Source: Centroberyx gerrardi (Eukaryota; Chordata; Actinopteri; Beryciformes; Berycidae). From it: a DNA stretch of 64,000 bases. The notes below the pieces were generated by a model. The model worked only from the letters and a program-made list of their open reading frames with translations. It did no database searches and had not been told where the DNA came from. Every line of letters begins with the position of its first letter. Positions within the stretch are counted from its first letter, which is position 1. The translations under genes were made by a program, and so were the position numbers. The DNA is taken from contig NC_135998.1 of the NCBI RefSeq assembly GCF_048128805.1, positions 15,847,656 to 15,911,655 on the forward strand, in the 5' to 3' direction. This document shows positions 11,069 through 23,762 of this stretch, piece by piece.

Positions 11069-12209
11069 AATATGTCAGTATTTGAATATAAATATTTTCT
11101 TTATAAAATCCTCCAACTGTGATTTTTTTACAGACCAATCTTTTCAGAATTAATAGGTAATTATCAAACAATAAGGAAAACAAAGATTATTTTCTTATGT
11201 TAATGTTCTTTAGTGTTGATCTTAAACTAAGAGCAAGGTCAGAATTTGAAAATATGATTGATATTAACATAATCGGATGCATGAATATCAGGTTTGTATT
11301 TAAAACGTTATATTTATAGACTATTATAATTTAATCATCTTCTAAATGTTAAGCAAGCTTCTTGTGTACATATAATATTGATATTTATTAATGACGGAAA
11401 ATGGGCACTGTTCTGAAGGGGGCGTCTTGCCGAGGCTTACCCGATTAAGTAATTTTCTGTTTCATATTTATAAATCGTATATCACTGATATCTCTTGTTA
11501 AGGAACTTTTGGGCTTGTTGAATTGTGCTTCTTTTACGGTAGTATTGCGGTGTCGCTTTAAAGGAAGGGGGAGTGTGGAAGAGGGACAGAGGAAAGAGAT
11601 GAATAGAAGGCACTAGAAACAACCACCATGACCAAGTGCGCTGTAAATGTAGGACAAAAAATCGATTGGAATATAAACGGATCATCAAGCAATATATTCG
11701 AAGGAAAAATATGTGCCTTTCTTGATTCAAATATTTTTAAATATGGTATCACCTGCGCTCATGGGAACACAGGAAAAGTGTTTTTCCTCCCAAACATTTC
11801 TTGCATTTTGAAATGGAAAAGAAGAATGGCAGTAATCTCTCTTTTTAAATCTATTCCTCTTTTATTTCTCTCTGATTTTCAATGATAGGCATTGCATAAT
11901 TCGCGTTTACCCATCGGAGCCATTTGGTTCCTTCTCCTTGGGAAGTGGGGGACGCCAGAAAAAACGACTACATTCAGTAGCTGCCTTCTTGGTGGTGCCT
12001 GCAATTGCTTAGCAATGCCCCGTTCTTTCTTGGGAAGGACTTGCAGACAGTAGCAGAAGAACAAGCAGGGGAAGGATGCATTTAAAGCTAGATGTGTGCT
12101 GCATTCAGGGAGATTCGGCAGTAATAGCAGCTAAAGCAGAAACAGCGAGTGCGGAGGGCCTGGGAAGCACCCACCCCCTCTCTCTCCTCTTTTTCCTCCC
12201 CCCCTGCAG
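11069..12209. other. taok3: Non-coding stretch upstream of the first visible taok3 exon
   Basis: Presumed taok3 intron. An 85-codon frame (11628-11885, plus) has no recognised homology. A pyrimidine tract 'tctctctcctctttttcctccccccctgcag' immediately precedes the exon at 12210. I looked for kinase-domain signatures (HRD, DFG, GxGxxG contexts) here and upstream and saw none. Confidence 0.5.
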
Positions 12210-12344
12210 GACCATGCTTGCGTGAGGGATGAGGCTGTGCACAGGGACACCAGGCCAGAGCTGCGGCCTACTTCTTCTCACAAGAGCCGGGCTCTCGACT
12301 GCAAGATCTGTGAACACATTGCCACCATCAAATCAGCATCTTTG
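12210..12344 (+). CDS. taok3: taok3 exon a (linker before coiled coil)
   Basis: 45 codons, acceptor CCCCTGCAG, donor GTAGGC. It encodes [10 protein letters not shown] at the start and ends [10 protein letters not shown]; the ATIKSASL end is a TAOK3 hallmark. The segment just before it (ALDCKICEH) looks unusually diverged, with two Cys where I recall Tyr/Arg in other vertebrates. Confidence 0.85.
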
Positions 12345-12397
12345 GTAGGCAGCTCCCTCTCGCCACCGTTTGCATAAGAAATGTGTGTGTGTAGGTG

Positions 12398-12443
<46 letters not shown>

Positions 12444-14497
12444 GGGGGGGGGGGGGGGGTCTCTGTGTTCTCAGCTGTACATCTGTAGTCATGGCAACCA
12501 GATCCTGTTAATGGATGTCATTTTTTCCATCCTCTGTTTCCCTCTCTGCCTCTGCTTTATGTGTGTGCATTGCATTTATATGTATTCCATATAAATCTCT
12601 GCCTCTTGTGTTATTTTATGAAAAGATTTATTTTCTTTTTGTCATAGATTTTAAATTGTGCGCTTCCATACCTGTACCATTTCTAACCTTAGATAGTAGG
12701 CTTGCAGATTAGGCTGATAGGCTATATTGATAGTGATATCAGACAGATGTTACTTTCTCATCAAGAAATGTTAACCTAAAGGATTAGTATAATACTATAT
12801 CACTTACTAATCTTCATCAAGTCTTTAGCTTATTATGGCTATATAGTAGCTAATCTGTATTTAGTTGTGTAAATTCATTTAGTACAGTCATAGTATTAGC
12901 ATTTGTTATGAATTGTTGCTCAATTTGCTCAATAGCCACAGGGCCATGGCCCCTGACTTCACTTGCACAGTCTTCCTTCCAGTTTTTTGTCTCATCCTAT
13001 GCTGCTGTTTCTCTCTGCCTGTTCTCTCACTTCCTGCTTCCTGTGTTCCTATGTCCAGGTCATCAGGTAGATCCAGGAGCATGAGCAGGACTTTGAGCTG
13101 CGGGAGCAGATGTCTGGGTATAAGCGCATGCGGCGGCAGCACCAGAAGCAGCTGATCGCCCTGGAGAACAGGCTAAAGGCCGAAATGGATGAGCATAGGC
13201 TCCGGCTGCAGAAGGAATTAGAGACACATGCTAACAACACTTACATTGAGCTGGAAAGACTGGCCAAACGCCACGCTGCTCAAACAGACAAAGAGGTATA
13301 GCCTCAATAGCAGGCCTTCTTCTTTTGCGGTCATAGCAAGATATTGATAGTAAATAGATAAAAAAAGAGTGCTAATTGAAATATTTTAATGTCCACTCAC
13401 AGATGAAGTCAGCTGCAGCTGAGGAGAGGAGGATCCAGCAACAGATTGTTGCTCAGCAAAAGAAGGAGCTGACTACCTTCTTAGACAACCAGAAAAAGGA
13501 GTACAGGCATTGCAAAGATAAGATCAAAGAAGTAAATACAATGTTATGAACAAATACATCTATGTCTGCTAAGTTCTATACAATATTCAATATGCATTTT
13601 CTCAGACAATTGATGGGATTGTTTTCAGATACTACCCCCATTCATTCTGTTCATTCTGTTATGTTTGTGTTTGCTGTTTGTATGCGGGTGTGTTATAGGA
13701 GATGAATGAAGACCTTGATACACCCAAGGAGGAGAAGCAGGAACGTATGTCCAGGCACAAAGAAACAATGCAACGCTCTCAGGCTGAGGAGGAGGCCCAT
13801 TTGCTGTCCCAGCAAAGGCTGGTCTACGACAGGAGTTGTAGGGCCCTCAAACGCCGGACATTGGTCAAGAGACATGAGTTTGAACAGGAACAAATGAGAG
13901 AGGTAATGTGCTTTTCTCACACACAATTATACAAAATGTAGAGAAACCAGACTAAGCAGACAGCCCTAAAAGAGATAATCCTATCATTTTAACCGTAACT
14001 AGAGCACCGATATGGAAATTCCAAATCAAATTAGATTCCACAGATATATTGATATATTGATTTATTTGTTCTATTGGGAAAGGCTCAGAGGAGTCGGCGA
14101 GTTAGTTGTTTGAGGTTCCCATTTGTATTGTTTTTTACAAAAGTATTATTCAGAGGCTAAACTAGTATATGTTGCTTACATTTCTATATGGTCATTTCAA
14201 ATCAAATGTACTCCTTAAAATGCGTTTTCTTTATTTATAAAGTGCTTTGTCACAAAGTGCTGTAACTAATGTTAGACTAGCTAATTTAGACATGACAGTT
14301 GCCAAGTTTTGCTGGCTGAGTTTACTTGTTTAATATTGCCCTTGTGCGTTCAGGGGGTGTAATGTCACTTTTTTCGTACAGTTTTAACATACAAAATTTA
14401 AGCTATTCACTATTTGTTTGCATTATCCAAGTTTTAAATAAATAAAAAAACAAGTAAATAAACAAGTAGTCAGATAATTGTTTACATCCCTAGTCCA

Positions 14498-14554
<57 letters not shown>

Positions 14555-17500
14555 ATGTGTGCATGTACCTATGTATGCACTGTATGTGTATGATGTGAGA
14601 GAATTCTGAGGCAACACACAGGATCTCAGATGGCCCATCTGTAGGGGAGGGATGGGAGGACAAAGTAATGGCTCGTAAGGTGGGAATTATGGTAGACCAT
14701 ATGCTGAATAAGCAGGTCTTGAGTCTGGACTTAAACATTGAGATTCCCTGAGCATGATTCCCTGACATTTACAGGAAGCTGGTTTTAAAGGGAGGAGTCC
14801 CGGTAAGAGAAAGCACTGCCCCAAGCTCATTTCTTTTAAATACCAAGTATTCATGAATCCTGTGAGTGGAGGGTTCAAGTGAATTCAAGGGAGTACGTAA
14901 ATATGTTATATATTGTGGGGCAAGACCATGTAATGCCTTGTAAGTTAGAAATAGGTCTTTGTAATTAATTTGTTCTAAAACTGTGTGTTAATGAAGAGAG
15001 ACTAAGACAAGGATAATGTGATCATGTTCACTGGTTTGCAAATTTGCAAGTCCTGGCCAAGTTGAGCAAGTTGAATGTTTTTGACTGTGAAGTTAAAAAA
15101 GCTAGACAATACCGCATTGCAGGAACCTATTTTAGATCAAATAAAAGCATGGATCAGTTTCTCTGAGTCAGAGGAGAAGGTAATGTTCTCGATCATGGGG
15201 AAGTCTATGAGATGAAAATGTTGTTATGGATATTACCTTGATATGAATTTCAGAAGGAAGGGAAAGATCAAAGATAACGTCAATATTTTTAATTGAATAA
15301 TTTTACGTAACTGTACAACCAGTAAAATTGAGGAAGGGGTCTGATACATGAGTTCACTGGTGCTAAAATTATTATTTCAGTTGTGTCAGCATTTAGGCAT
15401 AGAAAGTTAATTCTCATCCATCTTCTGGTATCTAGAATGCAGGATTCCATGTTTTTAACTGTGTTGTTTCACCAGGTTTTATTGCAATTTAAAGTTGTAT
15501 GTCATCTGCATATGTGTGAAAGAGGACACCAAATTTACGGATAATATAACCAAAGGGAAGCATGTAAAGTGAAAAAAGAAGAGGACCTAAGACTGAACCT
15601 TGGGGGACACCAAAATGAACCTTAGAACGGGCAGAAGGATTTTCCATCAACTATGCCAAATTGGAATCTATCAGGGAGGTATGAACGGAACCAGTCAAGA
15701 GCTATACTGCACAGGCCAACAAGATTTTCTAAGCGGTCAAGAAGAATTTCATAATGAACTGTATCGAATGCAGCGCTCAGATCAACCAAAACAAGTACTG
15801 ATTCAAGGCTCTGGTCGTTCATGCTTATTTTAACTGATACCAGTATCGTATCGGTGTCCACCACTAGTAGTAAATCATCCAGTAAGCCTTATAGAACGAT
15901 GGAAAGCAGAATATGTGTGTGTTTGTCATTGAAATGGCGTTTAATAAAGATCCTGTCCCAGGAGCTGAACAAGAAGAGGACCCAGAAGGAGATGGAACAT
16001 GCCCTGATGATCCGGCAGGATGAGTCCACCCAGGAGCTGGAGCGCAGGCAGCTGCAGACACTGCAGAGGCTACGTGTGGAACTCATCCGACTGCAGCACC
16101 AGACAGAGCTTGAAAACCAGGAGGAGTACAATGGCCGACGGCAGAGAGAACTACACAGGAAACACACTCTGGAGCAGCGGCAGCAGCCCAGAAACCTCAA
16201 GGTGCATGGAACTTTCACTTCGACTAGTCATTCAATTCTGCACATTACCATTGTCCTTAGACCACATTGAATGTAAGTTAGTGAGTCAATATCCAGTAAA
16301 CCTCTTTATAAGAGGTTTTCAAAGCTTGTTTATAATAGGAACATGACATGTTTCATGACATTAAAGGACAACATTTACCAGGATTACATAATAAAATTAA
16401 AAAAATAAAAGTCCACCTCGACTAATACTTAAGTTAAAAATGTGCCTCTAGTGCCACTCTATTGGTACATCTGTTCACTCTACCTTTTTGTTCTTGTGAC
16501 ATTCATTTTGATGGAAATGTAAAGATTCTAAATTGCCCAATAGAAAAATATGATTATTAAGGAACATTAACATTATTACCTTATGTCACCACCAGAGTTG
16601 CTTCATCCAAAATATTCTCAAGCTATCCCATCTCAAACAAACTTCAATCTTCTCTGCTCCCTTCATCTATCTCACTTCATTTACTGAGAATATGTCTTAT
16701 TTTGAGCTGCTGGCGAGAGAAGTGAATACTCACTTATGCAAACTGAAATGTTCAAAGGCATTGCAAACTCTTTTTAATACTGATATTCACTGAAATTCAT
16801 ATCCATTGAAAGAGTAGTCTGAGAACCAGGTGAAACTAAAATGCATAGTTTGGTTGAGTGATTGTGGCATATATTGTAATACAATTACTTTGGTCACATT
16901 TAAATCAACATAAATCAACAACAATTTGTTTTATTCCATGCAAGGATGACTTTGCCCAAAAATTTAAATATGTTGTCAATGCCCCTAAATTTTGCTGATG
17001 TTTGCATGATGATGACTAGAGAATCAAACCATGCATTCTAGTTTCACCTGGTTCGTGACTACTCTTGCAATGTACAAACATGAGATTTCCACTGAATATC
17101 AGTATTTAAATAGTTTGTCCATGCTATAGGTCAGCTCAGGTTCATTCTTTTAGTATAAGCACTGCCTACATTTTGTTGATGTTTGTATGGGTCTTTCCAA
17201 AGACCTAAACCATGCATTACATTTTCACATGGTTCTTAGACTACTCTTAGGCTAAAGAACCATCTGAATATAACATGAAAAAACAGGACATTAACATTTA
17301 TTTCTGTTTTAACCCTCTGAAGATGCTGGAGATGCAGATTAAGAAACAGTTCCAGGATACATGCAAGGTGCAGAACAAGCAGTACAAAGCTCTTAGGAAC
17401 CATCAGCTGGAGGTCTCTCCCAAAGGCGACCACAAGGCCATTCTGAAGACCCTAAAAGAGGAGCAGACACGCAAGCTGGCTGTGCTGGCTGAGCAGTATG

Positions 17501-20481
17501 AGCAGAGCATCAACGAGATGATGGCTTCACAAGCGGTACGAGGATCCTGAAGCACCTTGTAATGAATAGCAAAAGTGGGCCTCATTTATCAGTTTGTTTG
17601 TATATTGTATATTTGTGTGTAGAATACAGTTGCACTAAAAGCTTGCTCACATCAGCCTAACAGAAACAGTAGCAATATGTGTAAATGCTGTTGTCTTGTT
17701 AAATTTCAAATGTGTTTAAATGTGCATTCATGTGCACAACAAATTTATTGATATACATTAACATAACGTGCACTTATCTCGATATTGGGAATATATTGTG
17801 GGCACTTGAAATTGTTGTGATTGGTGGATAGTTCCCCTTTTGCGGATACTGCAGATAATTTAAGTTAATGCCATTACATTTCCTATAGGCCTACTGTGCA
17901 AATGTTTCAATAAAAACATCACTTTCAATGATGTATTACAAGAACATCTAGTTTCATGAAATCGTTACCACTTCAATAAGTAACTATAATTAAATAAAAT
18001 TAAGACAATAATTAAACAGGAAAACTGCATAGGCCTACTTTTCAAGTTGAGTGCAAGGCCTAAATAGTCTTTAGAATATTCTGAAAGAATTAGCAATGGT
18101 TTACAGTTGGAGAGTAATACTGAAAATTGAATTCTCTCCTTTTGTTGGGATTGCAATGCTAAGCATATGAAGAAGTTGAGATTATATGCAAGTAATGTTG
18201 CCTATCTAGTCAGACATTCACAATTCATGCATTGAGAATGCTATTTTATGTTTATACATATTACAAAAATATACATGTAAATGTCATTAATGCTCGCATG
18301 TACTATGCAGTAACCTCTGAGTTTCCAACCCACGAGTCCATTGCCTGTCAGCACAATCAAAGACAGTGTTACCATTCAAGCTAATTCAAAAGCTGAAGGA
18401 CTGTTTTTATTCCAGGGTAGCCTGTTTAACCAACTTCAGCTTCATTATATTTACCTCGCTAAACTCCAAACATCACAACAGCAGCTGAGAGGTCATAACC
18501 CAGTAGAGGGCAGGGCTCAGCATATAATGTGGGTCACAGCACCAATGCTACAGATGTCATTCATATTACTGTCAAAAAGACTATAGCTTCATCTCAGAGA
18601 AGGTTTTTATGGATTCCGGCATCCAGTAATCCTGTGTCTGGGGGCCTTGTAACCAATCAAGTTATTTCAAAGATGATCAAGCCAAAGGAGGATTAACTTC
18701 CAACTGTCTGCTCATCTCTCCCTGGAGATCAGAGGCTTAATTGTGAACCTATCTGAATCATTCAAGTTCCTGGGGACCACCATCACCAGCACCCTCAAAT
18801 GGGATGAGAATATCTTCTGCTTAATCAAGAAAAACCGAAAGAGTATGTTCTTTCTGCAGTAAATGAGGAAGCTCAACATCTGGTCCAATTTTATAGATCA
18901 ATAACCAAAACCACACTCACATCCTCTATCAGTGTGGTACAGTTCTGTCTTCTTCATTGGCTGTCAGCAGGCTTTTACCAAGAAGCTGCAAGAAACTGGG
19001 ATGAATAAAAGGGCAGGAAGGATTTTCACCAACCCTGCCCACTCACAAAACCAACTGTTCTAAAAGCCTTCTTCTGGAAGATGGTACTGGTCCATTAAGA
19101 TCAAGCCCACCAGTCACCTCAACAGCTTTTTCCCTGTCACCTGCTTCATATCTGGACATCTCACATTCCAATAGAATTTCTACACATTTACTGTTAATAT
19201 ATATTTCCATGCTATTATCACAGCCCACACAGCATTTTTATAATATTGCAAGACCCACAGTGTCCACACAACCCGGTGTAACTTAAGGCTGTAAACAAGG
19301 ATGGCAGGAATATGTGTTCTCCAATGTTCATAATTTAACTGATTATATTCAGTATAACTTCACACAGTACACTGGACCAATGCACTACAGGACACTCCAT
19401 ACACTTCCCTCTACAGCTGAAACCAATCTGTATGCCATGCTGATTGAATCCAGATAGTAATTAATTTTTGACTGTTGCATGGGTATATGCATAATAGGTA
19501 TATTCTACTATCTATAGAAGGTCTTGCACTGTATGTGACGTCATAATTTCCTTGCACCATATTTCTGTGCCACTGTTACAAAGAAAAACTCCTGTACATT
19601 TATTGTACTTGATGATTAAAGTGATTCTGTCCCTACCAGAGGAGTGAGTTGAACCAACTTCTTCAACTTCATCACACTCTCTAACAATCTCTCTTACAAT
19701 CTCTACGAATTTGATAAATGCTATAATGCTTGTGTAAATCTTTTGTAAGGTGATTCAAGAAATGTTTGTATGTTGTTTGATAAATGAGGCCCAACATAGG
19801 CTTGTTGTTAATGTGTTGTGTAACTGCCTCTGTCTTGCCTGGTCTCTAGATACGTTTAGATGCAGAGCAGGAAACGGAGTGCCAAGCTCTGAAGCAGCAG
19901 CTGAAGCAAGAGATGGAGCTCCTGGACGCCTACCAGAGCAAAACCAAGTCACAGATGGAGACCCAACACGAGCGAGAGCAGCAGAAGCTTGAGCAGAAGG
20001 TCTCCATACGCAGAGCCCACCTTGAACAGAAGGTAGGTTTAAGATTGATGCCACACTTAAATAATTAAAATAAATGCCATACAGTGTCATATTGTATAAA
20101 ATGACTTCAAGATAGGTTGGTAGGCAGATACAGATAGACAGACAAAAAATGACTTGAAGATAGATAGATATATAGACGGACACCTATATGATGACAAGAA
20201 CAGATTGGGTAGCACAGTTTGTTGGAGTTTATACCGTTTAAAAAAGATGATCTTTCATTCTGTGACCATAATTTAACATAGTAAATGCCAAACAGTACAT
20301 AATCCTTTTTCGATTATAGATTGAAGAGGAACTGGCCTCACTTCAGAAGGAACGTACTGAAAGGATCAAGCACCTGTTTGAACGCCAGGAGAGAGAAACG
20401 GATGGTTTTGATGCAGACAGTGCTAGGCTTGGGTTTGGAAGCTTGGGATCTCTGGACTTCCCCAAAGAGGACAACAGATGA
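12210..20481 (+). CDS. taok3: TAO kinase 3, C-terminal part (eight exons; partial gene)
   Basis: The gene encodes the C-terminal ~500 residues of a TAO-family Ste20-like Ser/Thr kinase that feeds p38/JNK stress signalling. Coding exons: 12210-12344, 13059(or 13071)-13295, 13403-13531, 13699-13902, 15962-16201, 17323-17535, 19850-20032, 20320-20481. All are phase 0 with GT/AG borders. The product is a long Glu/Lys/Arg/Gln-rich coiled coil with TAO signatures such as [55 protein letters not shown] and [13 protein letters not shown]. The short ending [13 protein letters not shown] fits TAOK3 and not TAOK1/2, which have long extra tails. The kinase domain lies outside the window. Oddity: an in-frame TAG at 13068-13070 and several radical changes in the first visible exon, so this could be a decaying paralogue or carry a polymorphic allele. 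Introns hold LINE pieces and microsatellites. Confidence 0.9.
12382..12459. repeat. (TG)n followed by a 16-G run
   Basis: A mixed (TG)n tract to 12442, then a homopolymer of about 16 G (12444-12459), 40-115 nt downstream of a taok3 splice donor. Confidence 0.93.
13059..13295 (+). CDS. taok3: taok3 exon b, with in-frame TAG near its 5' end
   Basis: With the orthodox acceptor (TCCAG at 13054-13058) the exon reads Val-Ile-Arg-stop before [13 protein letters not shown]; the family has V-T-R-Q-I-Q-E-H at this point. Two C-to-T changes (ACC to ATC, CAG to TAG) explain this. Using the AG at 13069-13070 would start the exon at 13071, removing exactly four codons in frame. Donor GTATAG. The rest is intact: [14 protein letters not shown], then [20 protein letters not shown]. 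Confidence 0.85.
13403..13531 (+). CDS. taok3: taok3 exon c
   Basis: 43 codons, acceptor CTCACAG, donor GTAAAT. Coiled-coil segment containing [20 protein letters not shown] and ending CKDKIKE. Confidence 0.88.
13699..13902 (+). CDS. taok3: taok3 exon d
   Basis: 68 codons, acceptor TTATAG, donor GTAATG. Starts [17 protein letters not shown] and contains [13 protein letters not shown], ending EFEQEQMRE. Confidence 0.9.
14500..14552. repeat. (GT)n microsatellite
   Basis: About 26 perfect GT units in a taok3 intron. Confidence 0.95.
14580..15890 (-). mobile_element. Antisense LINE (non-LTR retrotransposon) remnant in a taok3 intron
   Basis: Read on the minus strand from 15864, an 80-codon frame carries the RT motif [20 protein letters not shown] and RSYLPDR. 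Farther on (about 15520-15498) HTYADDIQL is the catalytic YADD box. The remainder down to about 14600 looks like the thumb/C-terminal region with several stops. The clade is L2/CR1/Rex1-like from these motifs. The copy is truncated at its 5' side, has several stops and is non-functional. Confidence 0.75.
15962..16201 (+). CDS. taok3: taok3 exon e
   Basis: 80 codons, acceptor TGTCCCAG, donor GTGCAT. Starts [20 protein letters not shown], contains [14 protein letters not shown], ends QQPRNLK. The preceding 2-kb intron holds a (GT)n tract and an antisense LINE. Confidence 0.92.
16770..17246. repeat. Imperfect inverted repeat with a third copy (MITE-like)
   Basis: A segment with 'tagtctgagaaccaggtgaaactaaaatgcat' (about 16770-16860) recurs in inverted orientation at about 17020-17115, with an additional diverged copy at 17203-17246 ('ccatgcatt...cacatggttcttagactactct'). 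All lie in one taok3 intron. The pattern resembles a small inverted-repeat transposon or its fossil. Confidence 0.55.
17323..17535 (+). CDS. taok3: taok3 exon f
   Basis: 71 codons, acceptor CTCTGAAG, donor GTACGA. Contains [39 protein letters not shown] and ends NEMMASQA. Confidence 0.92.
18600..19640 (+). mobile_element. Sense LINE 3' fragment in a taok3 intron
   Basis: Broken frames give the C-terminal RT region: [19 protein letters not shown] at about 18760-18815, [13 protein letters not shown] after it, then NQLF, SSGRWYW and [13 protein letters not shown] blocks up to about 19145. This is followed by a 3' UTR with 'cttgcaccatatttctgtgcc' and a tail 'gtacttgatgattaaagtgattctg' at about 19608-19632, typical of a Rex1/CR1-type fish LINE. 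Stop codons interrupt it throughout. Confidence 0.75.
19850..20032 (+). CDS. taok3: taok3 exon g
   Basis: 61 codons, acceptor GTCTCTAG, donor GTAGGT. Contains [20 protein letters not shown] and ends RRAHLEQK. Confidence 0.92.
20320..20481 (+). CDS. taok3: taok3 terminal coding exon
   Basis: 53 codons plus TGA, acceptor GATTATAG. Starts [19 protein letters not shown] and ends [13 protein letters not shown], the TAOK3-type C-terminus. Confidence 0.92.
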   Translation: MEEELASLQKERTERIKHLFERQERETDGFDADSARLGFGSLGSLDFPKEDNR

Positions 20482-23400
20482 AAGTGGATGTATCTTTAGA
20501 GGACAATGTACGGTACACATGTCCGTGCCCTTTCATGTCCACTTGATCATTGTCACATCCATGGTGACAAAGCTGGATAACTCTCTCTCTTGCTTTCTTC
20601 TCTCTTAGATATTGCATCTCAGAATCAAGGTGTTATGTGCAATGAGAACTTCTTTTGTGAAACTTGAAGGGGGAAAGCAAAACAAAATATTCTACAACAT
20701 GTCAATAAAATCAAACCTAGTCAGTGTAACTCAAAACTTATGTGTTGGAAATAACAAATTTAACCACACAATTCTAACAGACTCTTTCCTCCATGCCATT
20801 TCCTCCTTTTGGTATGAATTGAATAAATCAGGAAATTTTAGTAAAAATGGGCACTTTGATATGTTTAAATATAAACCCATCATGTTCATATGATGCTTAA
20901 TGCGTGTGTTACATTGAGGGACATTGTGGAATGTGAGCTGCGGACTCCCCCGTGGTGTTAAGCTGCTTTGTCAGTTTTTTTTTTTTTTTTCTCAGAATGT
21001 GAATAATAATGTACGGGGTCACTGGATAAAGTCAGAGCTTGTTCGTTTTTTGAGATTTTTTTTTTTGTCATACTTCCATATTGTGCTTATGCATACAGTA
21101 TACTGTGGTCCCTCACTTTTTTAGGCAACAGTTCTTACCTTTTCATTATTTGGTATGTAGGATCAATTGGCATTAGTTTGATCAACCTGTTTATCTTATC
21201 ACAATTCAAGATCCCACTTGGTAAAACTGCTTATTATTGCATGCACTTTAAGGACAAATTCAGGTTGTGAAGTGAAGCATGAATCTGTCAGAGATTTTAG
21301 CTGTTTGTAAATAAAAGTGGTCATAGCATTTTTGTTTTAAGCCTATGGATACTGGACATAAGCGCCATATTTGATATGATAATTTCACAAATGCCTTTAT
21401 TTAAGTTGTGCCTATGAAGCAGATTTTAGTTATTTATGTGTTTTTTATACCTATATTTTATTTAACAAGGCCGGCACCATTTTTTTGTTCCATCTAAATT
21501 TGTGAATCATTTAATGTTCACTAATCAAAGTTCTTGTAAAGGAAAATGGTGAGAATTGTGCTGTATAACTTTTGATATGAATATTTGTACATGAGAATAT
21601 AGCTAGAATATACAGAGACACTGGTCTACTACTGATAACAGAGCTTAATGATAAAGATTTTGCTTCATTTTTCTTTTGTTATAATATAGAGATATGGTCA
21701 TACAATAGCTCAATATATTGCTAAGTCAAACCACTAGACTATCAGATTGTATAAATGCTGTTAAATGGAATCACAGACTTCCTATTAGTACACTGATCTT
21801 TTTAAGATCTGTGGTTATACAAAGTTAACCTAACAAGTGGTTGGTCTGGGTTGCATTCGAGTAATGTCTAATGATCAGATTTACATATTATTTGCAGTGT
21901 TCATTATTGTCATTGAACAGGTTGCACAATGTTTCCATTATACTGAATGGAAAGATAATTGTTTGGTGCTTAATTTCTAATACCACCTTTAGCCTTGTAG
22001 TTTTTTGTCTTGGAAAGAAGACTGGATTTTACAAAATGTAAAAGTGAAGCATTTTGAAACCCCTCTTGAGTCAAGTCAATACTATTACGTTTTTCAAACA
22101 CTCGTGACATATTTAGAGTACCCCATGCAATGAATCCCTCTAAAAATGAAGTATATGTATAAAAAAAATAAATACTATTTTATCACGGGTCAGTTTGAAA
22201 CATTGTTTAATGTGGTGGTCTTGAATGCAACCCTGTTACATTTGACAGGTGCCTCTTTACCTGCTCTTTTTTTATTTCAGAGATAGAACTTGTATCAGTG
22301 TTCAGTCATGCTCCTCATAGGGGTGAAAGATAGAGGATATAATGTCCCTTGAACAGAGAAGTTATTGAGACTGGAGCGATATTATAAAATTTTATTATAT
22401 TTTCTGATGACGATAGAAACCAAACCCTCTCATTGTCCACTTATGTCACCATATACATCTGGGGTAGGGAGAAACCTAAATTCTGAAATTAATTGTTATG
22501 TTTACTGTTTTGACCGGAGCATGTACTGAAGTTGAATGGCTCCTCTAGATTTTTCAACCTTTCACCTCTTCACAAACCTTTTGAAATTTGGTGATACATT
22601 TTCTCATATGCAGTAAGGCCTTTCGTCTTGTCAGATATAACTGAAGCTTTGTGGACAAATGGTTCCATGACAGTGCTATTGGGGTGCTTCAGTGTGTTGA
22701 AAAGGGTTTGCTTGAGTTGGTTCATAACTGTTATGGACCTAACAATTTGTGTGATTTTAAGTTAATAGAAGGATGTATTTAGCTAGAATAAAGGGGACTT
22801 TCCTAAACAACCTTATTCACCATTTCCTGTGCAGTTCAAAGACAAAATAAAAGAGATTCTGTTGAAAAAAGGTGTCTTGATCAACATCCTGCATCCTATG
22901 ACAATGCATTTCTCATTGTTTGTGGTTGAATTTTAGTCTCTTGTTATATGGGTCAGGACTGCTCACTTTTGGTTTTCCTTGGTACAGGAAAATGGTATGA
23001 CCTCCATTGCCTACATTGTGTCAAATACATGCTATATATAATATTTTAGGTTGCATGCATACATGCAGGTCAAAGATAACTTGTGAAAACTCTAACCTTG
23101 AAAGGGAACAGTTTTCAGTAAATCTCCCTACTGCTGTGAGGGAAGTTACACTACTGAGCTTCCTGTGTTTCCTCGATTACTTTAGGTCTCCACAAGACTG
23201 TAAACTGCTTGATCTGGGTGTTGATTAGGGGCTTTTTTTATGTCTGTATATACTGGCAGGAATTCAACTCTAAGTTCCTTGAATTGTTGACAGTCTGCGG
23301 CACCATCTGCAGCAGTTGCCTATCTACCTCACCACAACCCCTCTATTATCCCCTGGGGCAACTGGAAAGCCCCGGGGGTTGGCAGAGGGGTGGTTAACCT

Positions 23401-23716
23401 TTACCTGAGATAGTGCTGACAGGGTTGTGGTACGTTGAGTTCCCCCTGACTTTTCTCAAGTAGTCAGTGGTTTCACAGCAACTCTGTATCTGGTGTGAAT
23501 GTTTGAAACCAAAACACAATTACCATAAAAAATGGAAACATGGACAATGTGATTAGTGAGCTGTTTCACTTCCACAATGCAAAGCTGATCTTGTTGATCT
23601 TGTTTTACACATAGTAAAACAACAAAGCCTTTCATTAACCCATATGATACATTCGCTGTAGTATTGCTAGCTAAACACAGCACAGTATGTCTAAGCAGAA
23701 GTGACCATTGACCAAG

Positions 23717-23762
<46 letters not shown>
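23717..23762. repeat. (GAT)n microsatellite
   Basis: About 15 perfect GAT units. They produce poly-Ser and poly-His frames on the minus strand that are not genes. Confidence 0.95.

Noticed and set aside
10860..11183. Poly-Ile / poly-Asn frames
   Set aside because: Translation of the AAT/GAT microsatellite.
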